Shown here in pieces: positions 7,829-16,447 of a DNA stretch of 34,632 nt. The notes beneath the pieces are model-generated. The model searched no databases. It saw only the letters and a list, made by a program, of their open reading frames with translations, and had not been told where the DNA came from. This DNA comes from SYIM01 sp039800205. GTDB taxonomy: Bacteria > Pseudomonadota > Gammaproteobacteria > Burkholderiales > Burkholderiaceae_E. A program made the position numbers and the translations under genes. Within the stretch, counting starts at the first letter, position 1. Each line of letters starts with the position of its first letter. The DNA is taken from the NCBI GenBank assembly GCA_039800205.1, contig JBDLRB010000068.1, positions 1 through 34,632 on the forward strand, read 5' to 3'.

Positions 7829-9139
7829 TCAATCGGACACGGGTTCGGACGTATCGCCCGTCATCGCGTCGACCACGCGGTCACGCAGCACATCAAGGGG
7901 CACGGACTCCTGACGGCCACTCGCGCCCTCATGCGCCTGCTCGCGCAGCCACTTGAGACCCACCTCACCCCGCTCGAGTTCGTCCGGGCCAATGACGACC
8001 GCGAGGCTGGCGCCACTGGCGTCGGCCCGCCGAAACTGGGATTTGAAACTCCCGCCGCCGCAATGCATCAAAACGTCCAGGCCCGCATCGCGGAGGGTCT
8101 CTGCGGCGACCAGCGCGGCCGACAAGGTCGAATCCCCCGAGTGCACGACATAGACATCGCACTGGCTCTCATCGAGATCGACCTGTTGCGCACGCATCAG
8201 TTCCAGGATGCGTTCGACGCCCAGCGCAAACCCGCACGCCGGTGTCGGACGCCCCCCGAGCATCTCGATCAGTGGGTCGTACCGACCGCCCCCGCACACG
8301 GTCAGCGTGGAACCCCCAATGTCGGCCACCCACTCGAAGACCGTCAGATTGTAGTAGTCGAGCCCCCGTACCAGTCGAGGGTTGATCCGGTGCACGACGC
8401 CTCGATCTCTGAGCAATGCGGTCACCCGGTCGAAGTGCCGACGGGAGTCCTCACCCAGAAAGTCGATCAGCTTGGGCGCACCCTCGACCAGCGTCTGCAT
8501 GGCCGGGTTCTTGGTATCAAGGATACGCAGCGGATTGGCATGCAAGCGCCTGCGCGCATCGGCATCCAGTTCATTCTGATGCAGTTCGAAGTAGGCAATC
8601 AACGCCTCACGATGGGCCCGTCGCTCATCGGACTGACCCAGACAATTGATTTCGAGCGTGATGCCCGTCAGGCCCAGATCGTCCCAGATGCGCTGCCCCA
8701 GAAGGATGAGCTCGACGTCGGTATCGGGACCGGCCAGGCCCAGCGCCTCTGCGCCCACCTGATGGAATTGGCGGTACCGCCCCTTCTGAGGACGCTCATG
8801 GCGAAACATGGGCCCCGTGTACCAGACGCGCTGCGGTCCATCATGAAGCAGGCTGTGCTGGATCGTCGCCCGTACGACGCCTGCCGTATTTTCCGGCCGC
8901 AAGGTCAGGGCCTCGCCGTTCAACGCGTCGACAAAGGAGTACATCTCCTTTTCGACGATATCGGTCATTTCGCCGATCCCCCGAACGAATAATCGGGTGG
9001 GTTCGACGATCGGCGTACGGATCCGGCGATAGCCATAGCTGCGCACGGTCGCAGCGATCGACTCCTCGAAACGACGCCAGATCGGCTCGTCGGCAGGAAG
9101 CACGTCGTTCATGCCCTTGACGGCCTGCAGTTTTTCCAT
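7829..9139 (-). CDS. hisS: Histidyl-tRNA synthetase
   Basis: HisS charges tRNA-His in the cytoplasm. The product, 436 residues from the ATG at 9139, starts MEKLQAVKGMNDVLP, a typical HisS beginning; an upstream GTG at 9154 would add five residues and is less likely. It contains the class II motif 2 region (LRPENTAGVVRA), the histidine-binding HisA motif LVRGLDYYNLTVFEW, motif 3 (FALGVERILELM) and a C-terminal anticodon-binding domain (DVYVVHSGDS onwards). The length fits the bacterial family, about 420-450. It lies 36 bases upstream of the YfgM-like gene and 38 bases downstream of ispG. Confidence 0.97.
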   Translation of the reverse strand: MEKLQAVKGMNDVLPADEPIWRRFEESIAATVRSYGYRRIRTPIVEPTRLFVRGIGEMTDIVEKEMYSFVDALNGEALTLRPENTAGVVRATIQHSLLHDGPQRVWYTGPMFRHERPQKGRYRQFHQVGAEALGLAGPDTDVELILLGQRIWDDLGLTGITLEINCLGQSDERRAHREALIAYFELHQNELDADARRRLHANPLRILDTKNPAMQTLVEGAPKLIDFLGEDSRRHFDRVTALLRDRGVVHRINPRLVRGLDYYNLTVFEWVADIGGSTLTVCGGGRYDPLIEMLGGRPTPACGFALGVERILELMRAQQVDLDESQCDVYVVHSGDSTLSAALVAAETLRDAGLDVLMHCGGGSFKSQFRRADASGASLAVVIGPDELERGEVGLKWLREQAHEGASGRQESVPLDVLRDRVVDAMTGDTSEPVSD

Positions 9140-9177
9140 CGGGGATCCAGTCACAATTGATTCGGTACGGTTCGGAC

Positions 9178-10470
9178 TCAGTCTGCCAAGGCCGGCTGAG
9201 GCCCGGCTGCCTGAACCGGGCCGTAGCGCCGGCGGACGTAATGTTCGACGATGGCCTGAAATTCCTCGGAAATGCGATCGCCCTTGAGGGTGACGTCACG
9301 CTGCCCGTCGATGAAGACAGGGGCCACCGGCGCCTCGCCCGAGCCCGGCAGAGAAATGCCGATGTCGGCATGTTTGCTCTCGCCGGGTCCGTTGACCACG
9401 CACCCCATGACCGCGACCTGCATGGACTCGACGCCCGGGTACCGGGCACGCCACACCGGCATCTGCTCACGCAAAAAGCTCTGGATGCTTGCGGCGAGTT
9501 CTTGAAAGTAGGTGCTGCTGGTCCGTCCACAACCCGGGCATGCGACCACCAGAGGCGCAAAAGCGCGCAGCCCCATCGTCTGCAGGATTTCCTGCGCGAC
9601 AATCACTTCCCGGCTTCGATCGCCGCCCGGCTCGGGGGTCAGGGAGACCCGGATCGTGTCACCGATGCCGCGCTGCAACAGAATCGCGATGGCAGCCGTG
9701 GAGGCCACGATCCCCTTGCTGCCCAGACCCGCTTCGGTCAACCCCAGATGCAGCGGATAGTCACAACGCGAGGCCAGAGCACCGTAAACAGCCACCAGAT
9801 CCTGCACATTGGATACTTTCGCAGACAGGCAGATTGAATCGCCGGGCAACCCCAATGCCTCCGCGCGCAGGGCGCTGTCGATCGCCGATGTGACCAGTGC
9901 CTCGCGCATCACCGCCTGAGCGTCGAGCGGGCTCGGCCGACGCGCATTTTCGTCCATCATGCGCGCGAGGAGCGCTTGGTCGAGGCTGCCCCAGTTGACC
10001 CCAATTCGGACCGGACGCCCGCGCTCGCAGGCAATTTCGATCATCCGCGCGAAATTGTCGTCCCGCTTCCGTCCCGCACCTACGTTGCCGGGGTTGATCC
10101 GGTACTTGGACAAGGCCTCGGCGCACTCCGGAAAGTCGGTCAGCAGCTTGTGCCCATTGAAATGAAAGTCACCGACCAGGGGTACGTCGACCCCCATACG
10201 GTCCAACTGCTCCCGAATGGCCGGCACGGACCGGGCCGCCTCGGGCGAATTGACCGTGATGCGAACGATCTCGGAGCCCGCACGCGCAAGTTCCTTGATC
10301 TGAATGGCCGTGGCGATGGCGTCTGCGGTGTCGGTATTGGTCATCGACTGCACCACAATGGGCGCATCTCCCCCGACCCGAACCTGTCGCTCTCCCCAGG
10401 TCACCCGCATCTGACGGGAGCGCCGCCGGGACGCAGGCCCGGATTCATAAGGCTGGGCACGCTCGTTCAT
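9178..10470 (-). CDS. ispG: 4-hydroxy-3-methylbut-2-enyl-diphosphate synthase IspG (GcpE)
   Basis: IspG converts MEcPP to HMBPP in the non-mevalonate isoprenoid pathway, using a [4Fe-4S] cluster. The product, 430 residues from the ATG at 10470, has the N-terminal TIM-barrel part (VVQSMTNTDTADAIATA, then INPGNVGAGRKRDDNF) and the C-terminal cluster domain with CPGCGRTSSTYFQELA and VMGCVVNGPGE, giving three cysteines and the glutamate ligand. I chose 10470 because MNERAQPYESG is preceded by an exact ATGA overlap with the rodZ stop; the longer frame to 10548 would run far into rodZ. The 430-residue length is typical of betaproteobacterial IspG, which is longer than the E. coli enzyme of 372. Confidence 0.96.
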   Translation of the reverse strand: MNERAQPYESGPASRRRSRQMRVTWGERQVRVGGDAPIVVQSMTNTDTADAIATAIQIKELARAGSEIVRITVNSPEAARSVPAIREQLDRMGVDVPLVGDFHFNGHKLLTDFPECAEALSKYRINPGNVGAGRKRDDNFARMIEIACERGRPVRIGVNWGSLDQALLARMMDENARRPSPLDAQAVMREALVTSAIDSALRAEALGLPGDSICLSAKVSNVQDLVAVYGALASRCDYPLHLGLTEAGLGSKGIVASTAAIAILLQRGIGDTIRVSLTPEPGGDRSREVIVAQEILQTMGLRAFAPLVVACPGCGRTSSTYFQELAASIQSFLREQMPVWRARYPGVESMQVAVMGCVVNGPGESKHADIGISLPGSGEAPVAPVFIDGQRDVTLKGDRISEEFQAIVEHYVRRRYGPVQAAGPQPALAD

Positions 10471-11498
10471 CGGCCGCTCCCCTCGATTCGAAACCGTGCG
10501 ACACCCTGCCTGATGTGGGGCTTGAGATCGTAGGGGGCCCCTCGCCAAGTCGCGCTGACCGCGCCCGGGTTACCGATCACCGCACTCACGGGCGGATCCA
10601 GATCGAACACCCTCGTCGCCCCTGCGGCCTGGGTGCCGGTCGCAACAATGCGGTCGCCCGCATCACGAATCTCGATCCAGGCCTGCGCGTCGAACCGCAG
10701 GACCAGTCCCGCACCGGTTGCTGACCCCGGCGCCGCAGCGGGCGAGGGCCCCGTTGCCGCGGGGGACGGTGGAACGCCTGCAGGCTCGGCCGGCGATGAG
10801 GCCCCTGAAGCGGCCGCACTCCGAACGGATCCGGCCAACGGTACCGGCTCAACCGTCGTCCCCCTGCTGACCGTGGTGCTTGGCGCCGACACGGGCGGCG
10901 CGGGCTCCGCCGCGATGGCCGGAGGAGGCACCGCAGCCCCGGACGGATTCGCCGCTGTCGCCGACGCGCTGCCTGACGACGACGGCGTTGCTGCGGCCGT
11001 CGGGCTGGAATCCGCCGGACCACCCGCATCGCTGATCCCCAGCAAGGAGGCCCCGCCGCCAAAGAAAAAGGCCATGACGATCAATCCAACGACCGCGAGA
11101 ATGGTCCAGGTGAGCCAATTCCCAGGTCCGCTCGATGAAAATCCGAGAACGCCCCGCCGGGGCATGGGCTGATCAAGCGCAGGGCGGTTGATGGGCTCGC
11201 TGACGACCCCATACTCGGCGTCGATCGCAGGAAGGATGGCCTCGATGTTCAGGGACAAAGCGCGCCCATACGCACGCAGGGCTGTGCGGGCGAAGCTTCG
11301 ACCAGGGAGCGCACGCCAGTCGCCTCGTTCGATGGCCTGGATCTGCCGCCCAGTCATGCCCAGCCGAGCGGCAAGATCCGACTGTGCAAGCCCACGGGAC
11401 TCACGGGCGCGCACAAGCTGATCGACCGACTGGATACCGGTCGGATCGGCCGTGACCGACGGCTCCTGTTTCTCCCATTGATGCTGAGCCTGACTCAT
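10467..11498 (-). CDS. rodZ: RodZ-like cytoskeleton protein with helix-turn-helix and DUF4115 domains
   Basis: RodZ links MreB filaments to the cell-wall synthesis machinery and supports rod shape. The product, 343 residues from the ATG at 11498, has an N-terminal Cro/XRE-like helix-turn-helix (about residues 24-85, including LAARLGMTGRQIQAIERGDW), which in RodZ binds MreB rather than DNA. One membrane segment follows (about 127-147, NWLTWTILAVVGLIVMAFFF), then a long low-complexity Ala/Pro/Ser linker (about 150-255) and a C-terminal DUF4115 domain (LRFDAQAWIEIRDAGDRIV). The start is set by the ATGA overlap with rlmN. PilF/PilW, often found between rlmN and rodZ, is absent here. The linker is highly biased in composition, so its length may vary between strains. 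Confidence 0.88.
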   Translation of the reverse strand: MSQAQHQWEKQEPSVTADPTGIQSVDQLVRARESRGLAQSDLAARLGMTGRQIQAIERGDWRALPGRSFARTALRAYGRALSLNIEAILPAIDAEYGVVSEPINRPALDQPMPRRGVLGFSSSGPGNWLTWTILAVVGLIVMAFFFGGGASLLGISDAGGPADSSPTAAATPSSSGSASATAANPSGAAVPPPAIAAEPAPPVSAPSTTVSRGTTVEPVPLAGSVRSAAASGASSPAEPAGVPPSPAATGPSPAAAPGSATGAGLVLRFDAQAWIEIRDAGDRIVATGTQAAGATRVFDLDPPVSAVIGNPGAVSATWRGAPYDLKPHIRQGVARFRIEGSGR

Positions 11499-12670
11499 GT
11501 CACCCCCATCACATGAATACTGCGCCGGGCCGATCGGTCGGCCAGGCGGGTTCGGTCCTGAACCGCGCCAGCGAGTTGACCACACGCCGCATCGATATCG
11601 TCCCCTCGGGTTCGTCGAACTGTCGTGACTTTACCGCCATCAGACAGATCGCGGGAAAACGCCCGAACACGTTCGGTCGGCGATCGCCGCAAACCGGATG
11701 CAGGGAAAGGATTGAACGGAATCAGATTGAACTTGCAGGGGAGCGAACGCGTCAACGAGAGCAACTGCTCGGCGTGCTCCGGCTGATCATTGACCCCATC
11801 CAGCATCACGTACTCGAAGGTGATGAAATCACGCGGTGAGCGCTCAAGGTAGCGGCGACAGGCGGCCAGCAGATCCGCCAGCGGGTACTTGCGATTGAGC
11901 GGCACGAGCTGATCACGAAGCGGGTCGTTCGGCGCATGAAGCGAAACAGCCAGCGCCACTGGACAATCTTCACGGAGACGGTCGATCATCGGCACCACGC
12001 CCGAGGTGGATACCGTTACGCGCCTTCGCGAAAGGCCATAGGCGTGATCATCCAGCATTAACCGAAGCGCTGTCAGCGTCGCCGAATAATTCTGAAGCGG
12101 CTCGCCCATCCCCATGAAGACCACGTTGGTGATCGAGCGCGCACGCCCCGGGTCAGACCGATCATCGTCGTCCGTCGCCGCGGGATCGGGTACGCGCCCC
12201 GAAACGCCGTCCCGTTCAAGCGCGCGCTCGGCCATCCAGAGCTGCGCGACAATCTCATGCGCGGCAAGGTTTCTTGCGAACCCCTGATGACCGGTCGAAC
12301 AGAAACGGCAATTCACCGCACAGCCCGCCTGTGTCGACACGCACAAGGTCCCGCGGGATGTTTCCGGGATGAAGACCGTCTCGACCGCGTTCCCCGCCCC
12401 GACGTCGAGCAGCCACTTGCGGGTCCCGTCCGAAGAGCAGTGATCCCGGATGACGGGCAAGGACTCGATGACTGCCCGCTCGGACAACAAGGCTCGAAAC
12501 GCCTGGGCGAGATCCGTCATCTCGGAAAAGCGGTCTTCTCCGCGCTGGTGGACCCACCGCAGCAGCTGGCGCGCGCGGAAGGGCTTGTGGCCCCATTCAG
12601 CACACAGATCGACCAGCTCATCCGGGGCCAGGCCAAGCAGGTGAATCGGGTTGGGCGGGCGGATGCTCAC
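11495..12670 (-). CDS. rlmN: Dual-specificity rRNA/tRNA adenine-C2 methyltransferase RlmN
   Basis: RlmN is a radical SAM enzyme that methylates C2 of A2503 in 23S rRNA and A37 in some tRNAs. The 391-residue product has the radical SAM cysteines in CAVNCRFC (Cys117, Cys121, Cys124), the SAM-binding MGMGEPL, and the C-terminal mechanistic cysteine in DDIDAACGQLAG (Cys363). The start is GTG at 12670, preceded by a good Shine-Dalgarno GGAG in CGGAGCGAAC. There is an unusual acidic insert at about residues 156-178 (PDPAATDDDDRSDPG) between the radical SAM core strands. It precedes rodZ with an ATGA overlap and follows ndk after 64 bases. Confidence 0.96.
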   Translation of the reverse strand: MSIRPPNPIHLLGLAPDELVDLCAEWGHKPFRARQLLRWVHQRGEDRFSEMTDLAQAFRALLSERAVIESLPVIRDHCSSDGTRKWLLDVGAGNAVETVFIPETSRGTLCVSTQAGCAVNCRFCSTGHQGFARNLAAHEIVAQLWMAERALERDGVSGRVPDPAATDDDDRSDPGRARSITNVVFMGMGEPLQNYSATLTALRLMLDDHAYGLSRRRVTVSTSGVVPMIDRLREDCPVALAVSLHAPNDPLRDQLVPLNRKYPLADLLAACRRYLERSPRDFITFEYVMLDGVNDQPEHAEQLLSLTRSLPCKFNLIPFNPFPASGLRRSPTERVRAFSRDLSDGGKVTTVRRTRGDDIDAACGQLAGAVQDRTRLADRSARRSIHVMGVT

Positions 12671-12734
12671 GTTCGCTCCGAGCGGCTGTCACGGGCCGGT
12701 CGACCGGCTGAACAACCGACCCCGACCCGATTGA

Positions 12735-13160
12735 TCAACGCGAGTTGATATCGATACCGGGAAAGAAAAATGCGATTTCATTACGGGCGGTCTCTTCACC
12801 ATCCGAGCCATGCACGGCATTGGCGTCGATGCTATCCGCGAAATCCGCGCGGATTGTCCCGGGCGACGCCTTTTTCGGGTCGGTGGCGCCCATGAGCTCA
12901 CGGTTACGGACAATGGCGCCCTCACCCTCGAGTACTTGCACGATGACCGGCCCCGAAATCATGAAGTCGACCAGATCCTTGAAAAACGGGCGCTCGCGGT
13001 GGACGGCGTAAAAGCCCTCAGCCTGCGCGCGCGACAACTGCATCATCCGCGCAGCGATGATCTTGAGGCCCGCGTTCTCGAACCGTGAGTAGATCTGACC
13101 AATCACGTTTTTGGCCACTGCATCGGGCTTGATGATCGAAAGGGTACGCTCTGAAGCCAT
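12735..13160 (-). CDS. ndk: Nucleoside diphosphate kinase
   Basis: Ndk moves phosphate between nucleoside tri- and diphosphates and balances NTP pools. The product, 141 residues from the ATG at 13160, begins MASERTLSIIKPDAV and contains the active-site histidine at His117 in the signature NAVHGSD. Length and motifs match bacterial Ndk exactly. The longer frame to 13205 adds non-conserved residues and was not used. It is the first gene of the minus-strand superoperon, 64 bases ahead of rlmN, so the main promoter of the whole run should lie upstream in 13161-13428. Confidence 0.98.
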   Translation of the reverse strand: MASERTLSIIKPDAVAKNVIGQIYSRFENAGLKIIAARMMQLSRAQAEGFYAVHRERPFFKDLVDFMISGPVIVQVLEGEGAIVRNRELMGATDPKKASPGTIRADFADSIDANAVHGSDGEETARNEIAFFFPGIDINSR

Positions 13161-13428
13161 GACAATTCCATCCGGGAAAGAGTTGAGGTGGCCGGAGGCG
13201 AGCACCGAAGGCGCCCATCACGCCAGACGCCACCCACGCGCATCTGAGAACGCGTTTTACATTGTGTTGAGAGAACCCGTCACTTTAGCATGAATGACAT
13301 TATTCGGGCTGAGATGAAGACTTCGCGCCGCGCAAGTCCGGACATTACCCTGAACGAGACAGGGCCATGCTTGAAAGTTTCCAAGGCTGTCCCAAGATCC
13401 CGCTCACACGTTCATACGGAGTTTGATC
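13161..13428. promoter_or_regulatory. Divergent intergenic region between ndk and the YccA-family gene
   Basis: A 268-base gap between divergently transcribed genes, with a locally AT-richer core (about 13250-13315). For ndk, the minus strand carries GTGACG, 16 bases, then TGTAAA, a possible but weak sigma70-type pair around 13290-13260. For the plus strand, TTTACA near 13257 and TTGAGA near 13268 resemble -35 boxes, but no good -10 box follows at the right distance. No gene was found in the gap. The plus-strand gene has a clear Shine-Dalgarno GGAG at 13418-13421. Confidence 0.4.
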
Positions 13429-14127
13429 ATGGCTTTCGGAAATGAGTCCTTTGGCCGCGGGACGCATTCGATCAGCGACGCAGTCGTCCGGAATCGCGTC
13501 TTGCGCAACACCTACCTGCTGCTGGCTCTTTCGATGGTCCCCACGGTATTGGGTGCCTGGATCGGCCTTGCCACGGGCTTCAGTTTCTTCGCAGGGAGCC
13601 CGTTCATCGGCCTGATCGTGTTCCTCGCGGTCGCATTCGGGTTCTTCTTTGCGATCGAGCGCTACAAGAACAGTAGCTTGGGCGTCCTGCTGCTGCTCGG
13701 GTTCACGTTTTTCATGGGCCTGATGCTGTCGCGTCTGATCGGCAACATCCTGGGTCTGGCAAACGGCGCCAGCCTGATCATGATGGCCTTCGGAGGAACC
13801 GCCACCATTTTCACCGTCATGGCCTCGATCGCCACCTTCTCCAAGCGCGACTTCACTGGCTTGGGTAAGTGGTTGTTTGTCGGGTTCCTGGTGATCCTGG
13901 TTGCGGGCATCGCCAACATCTGGTTGCAGATGCCGGCTCTGATGCTGACCGTATCGGCCCTGGCCGTGCTGATCTTTTCAGCCTTCATTCTTGTCGACCT
14001 GCAACGCGTCATCCAGGGCGGAGAGACGAACTACGTCACGGCGACGCTGTCGATTTACCTGAGCGTTTACAACGTGTTCAGCAATCTGCTCGCCATTCTG
14101 GGGATCGTCGGCGGCGATCGCGATTGA
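13429..14127 (+). CDS. Bax inhibitor-1/YccA family membrane protein
   Basis: A 232-residue integral inner-membrane protein of the BI-1/YccA superfamily. It has seven strongly hydrophobic segments and a C-terminal region (LVDLQRVIQGGETNYVTATLSIYLSVYN) with the conserved Asp of this family and the usual closing LLAILGIVGGDRD. In E. coli the relative YccA interacts with FtsH and can slow its action on SecY; other members act as calcium-leak channels. The ATG at 13429 is chosen over an in-frame TTG six bases earlier because GGAG lies at a proper distance from it. It stands alone on its strand with a strong terminator 36 bases downstream. The presence of hflK/hflC in the same window is suggestive but not proof of a link. 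Confidence 0.93.
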   Translation: MAFGNESFGRGTHSISDAVVRNRVLRNTYLLLALSMVPTVLGAWIGLATGFSFFAGSPFIGLIVFLAVAFGFFFAIERYKNSSLGVLLLLGFTFFMGLMLSRLIGNILGLANGASLIMMAFGGTATIFTVMASIATFSKRDFTGLGKWLFVGFLVILVAGIANIWLQMPALMLTVSALAVLIFSAFILVDLQRVIQGGETNYVTATLSIYLSVYNVFSNLLAILGIVGGDRD

Positions 14128-14162
14128 ATCGTCGGCCAGACGGCGCACGCCGTGTGAAGGGG

Positions 14163-14191
14163 AAGGGACGTCTGATCAACGTCCCTTTTTT
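14163..14191 (+). terminator. Rho-independent terminator after the YccA-family gene
   Basis: A perfect 9-base-pair stem AAGGGACGT / ACGTCCCTT with a 7-base loop (CTGATCA), followed by six T residues at 14186-14191. It lies 36 bases after the stop of the membrane-protein gene and 42 bases before the end of rlmD, which arrives from the other side. The A residues preceding the stem could give partial termination on the minus strand as well. Confidence 0.9.
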
Positions 14192-14232
14192 ATTGCCCGC
14201 CGCACGTGCACACGCGCCGGGTTGCGAACCGA

Positions 14233-15618
14233 TCAGAGCGGATCATCCGTCCGTACCCGGTCAAACACCGCGACGGATTCGACATGGCTGGTGTGGGGAA
14301 ACATGTTGACAACGCCCGCAGCGCTCAATCGATAATCAGCCGTATGCACCAGCACCGCCGCATCGCGAGCGAGCGTGGCGGGATTGCAGGACACGTAAAC
14401 GATTCGCTCAGGACGTCGGTCCGGAGACTCTGCAATCGCCTTGCAGACTTCGACCGCCCCCTCCCGGGGTGGATCAATCAACACCCGATCAAAGCGCCCC
14501 AGCGAAGCCCAGCGCTCGGCGTCCATCTCGAACAGATTGGCCACCTGGAAGTGACAGCGGTCGGATAGACCATTGGCGTCTGCATTCCTCTGCGCCCGTT
14601 CGACCAGGGTACGACTGCCTTCAATCCCGACGACCTCTCTGGCGCGACGGCCAAGCGGCATTGAAAAATTGCCCAGCCCACAGAACAAGTCGGCCACACG
14701 GTCCTCTGGACCGGCTTCCAGCAGGCGGACGCCCCGTCTGACCAGCACCTCGTTGATCGCGTGATTCACCTGCGTGAAGTCAGTCGGTCGGTACGGCATG
14801 CTCACACCGAATTCGCCGAGCTGGTACGCAAGTTCGGACAGACCAGACGCTTGCCCAGTACGGTCGCACAACAGCACGATTGAATCCGGGCCCTTGGGCT
14901 GAAGCCACAACTCGACGCGCTGAGTGCGAGCCCAGTCAAACAGCGCCGATCGATCCTGATCGGTGGGGGGATCGAGCACCCGCAGGACGAGCGCAATGAT
15001 CAATTCGCCCGAAGCATCGACTCCACAGGCGAATTCGATCTGTGGGAGCCGCTCGCGCAACGACAAGCGCCCCACCAGGTCACGCAACTCGGGCAAGAGG
15101 GAAGACATCCGGGGAGGCAGCACCGGACACTCGCGCATGTCAGCCACATAGCTCGAGCCGCGCTCATGGAAGCCCACCAGAACGCCCCCTTTGCGAGGGA
15201 CATAGCGGACCGACAGTCGGCCCCGGAATCGGTAACCCCAGGTCGGTCCGGATACGGGACGCAGCAGCTGCCCGGGGGTGACGCCCCCGATGTGACGCAA
15301 CTGATCCTCGAGCGCACGCTGCTTGATCGCCACCTGCGCCACGGGATCCAGGTGCTGCATCGAACAACCGCCGCACGCCCCGAAGTTGGGACATCTGGGC
15401 TGAACTCGAAGCGCGCTCGCGCGCAGCACCTCCACCGTGTCGGCAATCGCGAATCGAGGCTTGGATCGAACCAGCTCCGCACGAACTCGCTCGCCCGGCA
15501 ACGCATCGCGCACGAATACGACCTTGCCATCGTGCCGGGACACCCCTTGGGCCTCGAGATCAATCGATTCAATGTCGAGATCGATCCGCTCGCGAGGTCC
15601 CCGGGCGGCGCGATTCAC
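14233..15618 (-). CDS. rlmD: 23S rRNA (uracil-1939-C5)-methyltransferase RlmD
   Basis: RlmD methylates U1939 of 23S rRNA with SAM. The 461-residue product has an N-terminal TRAM domain (about residues 8-65, IDLEAQGVSRHDGKVVFV), a [4Fe-4S] cluster motif CPNFGACGGC (Cys76, Cys82, Cys85) with the fourth ligand in MRECP (Cys164), a SAM-binding Rossmann domain (VADLFCGLGNFSMPL) and the catalytic cysteine in VYVSCNPATLARD near residue 415. The size is slightly above E. coli RlmD, 433. Its ATG overlaps the stop of the upstream exonuclease gene as ATGA, so it is translated as the end of the surE-pcm-nlpD block. Confidence 0.96.
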   Translation of the reverse strand: MNRAARGPRERIDLDIESIDLEAQGVSRHDGKVVFVRDALPGERVRAELVRSKPRFAIADTVEVLRASALRVQPRCPNFGACGGCSMQHLDPVAQVAIKQRALEDQLRHIGGVTPGQLLRPVSGPTWGYRFRGRLSVRYVPRKGGVLVGFHERGSSYVADMRECPVLPPRMSSLLPELRDLVGRLSLRERLPQIEFACGVDASGELIIALVLRVLDPPTDQDRSALFDWARTQRVELWLQPKGPDSIVLLCDRTGQASGLSELAYQLGEFGVSMPYRPTDFTQVNHAINEVLVRRGVRLLEAGPEDRVADLFCGLGNFSMPLGRRAREVVGIEGSRTLVERAQRNADANGLSDRCHFQVANLFEMDAERWASLGRFDRVLIDPPREGAVEVCKAIAESPDRRPERIVYVSCNPATLARDAAVLVHTADYRLSAAGVVNMFPHTSHVESVAVFDRVRTDDPL

Positions 15619-16403
15619 CTCTGCCCCCAGGCGTCGAGATACTCCGACCAGTGGGACGCACCGGCGCCGGCCAATCCCTGCAGGCAGTGCCGAGTCGCCT
15701 CGATTTCGGTGGCGTACCGCTCAGGTGACCACAGGCCGCGCATCTGCTGAAAACGGCAGTAGAGAAGCCAGGTGTTGGCCACATCGGTCTCACAATAGGC
15801 ACGAATCTCGCCGAGTCGCCCCGCCTGATACGCGGGCCAGACCTGTGCACCGTCCATGCCCAGCTTGCCCGGGAAGCCACACAGGCGGGCCAGATCGTCG
15901 AGTGGCGCGTTGGCGCGCGGCGTGAACAAGGCGAGCAGGTCCATCAGGTCGAGATGCCGGGCGTGATACCGGGACAGATAGTTGTTGTAGCGAAACTCGC
16001 GGTCGTCGTCCCCCTGCTCCCAATACCGTCCCGCGGGCACCCCCTGGATCAGCGCCCGATAGTGCAACACCTGCAGGTCGAATCCTCCACCGTTCCAGGA
16101 GATCAACTGGGGCGTGTAGCGATCGATCAGGCGATAGAACTGCTGAAGCAGCCGACCCTCTCCGTCCTCGGGCTGTCCCAGGGTGCGAATCTGCAGACCT
16201 CGGTCATCGCGCATCAGGCACGCGATCGCCACGACACGGTGCAGGTGAAGTGGCAGGAACTCCGTGCCGTTCTGCTCGCGCCTCCGGGCAAAGGCTTGTT
16301 CAGCCACCTCGTCGTCGGTCAGGTCGTCTCCGTACCCCCAGACCCTGCGTAGCCCCGGGATATCCGGAATGGTCTCAATATCGAAAACAAGAACGGGGGT
16401 CAT
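15615..16403 (-). CDS. Predicted 3'-5' exonuclease of the PolB-exonuclease-like family
   Basis: A 262-residue DnaQ-fold protein of the family annotated as predicted PolB exonuclease-like 3'-5' exonuclease. The three exonuclease motifs are visible: Exo I in LVFDIETIPD (Asp8, Glu10), Exo II in ISWNGGGFDLQVLHYRAL, and Exo III in YCETDVANT, with a Tyr-x3-Asp spacing. It has no polymerase domain, so it would act as a free-standing nuclease on single-stranded DNA or RNA ends; the partner and substrate are not known. I chose the ATG at 16403 because MTPVLVFDIET begins right before Exo I; the longer frame adds 12 residues without homology. It lies 44 bases after nlpD and overlaps rlmD by 4 bases. Confidence 0.88.
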   Translation of the reverse strand: MTPVLVFDIETIPDIPGLRRVWGYGDDLTDDEVAEQAFARRREQNGTEFLPLHLHRVVAIACLMRDDRGLQIRTLGQPEDGEGRLLQQFYRLIDRYTPQLISWNGGGFDLQVLHYRALIQGVPAGRYWEQGDDDREFRYNNYLSRYHARHLDLMDLLALFTPRANAPLDDLARLCGFPGKLGMDGAQVWPAYQAGRLGEIRAYCETDVANTWLLYCRFQQMRGLWSPERYATEIEATRHCLQGLAGAGASHWSEYLDAWGQR

Positions 16404-16447
16404 CGCGGCGATCGGGGCAAAACGAGAACCATCGGGCACCTCAGCGC

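Noticed and set aside
7931..8992. 353-codon plus-strand frame opposite hisS
   Set aside because: hisS motifs on the minus strand are unambiguous; this frame is a shadow.
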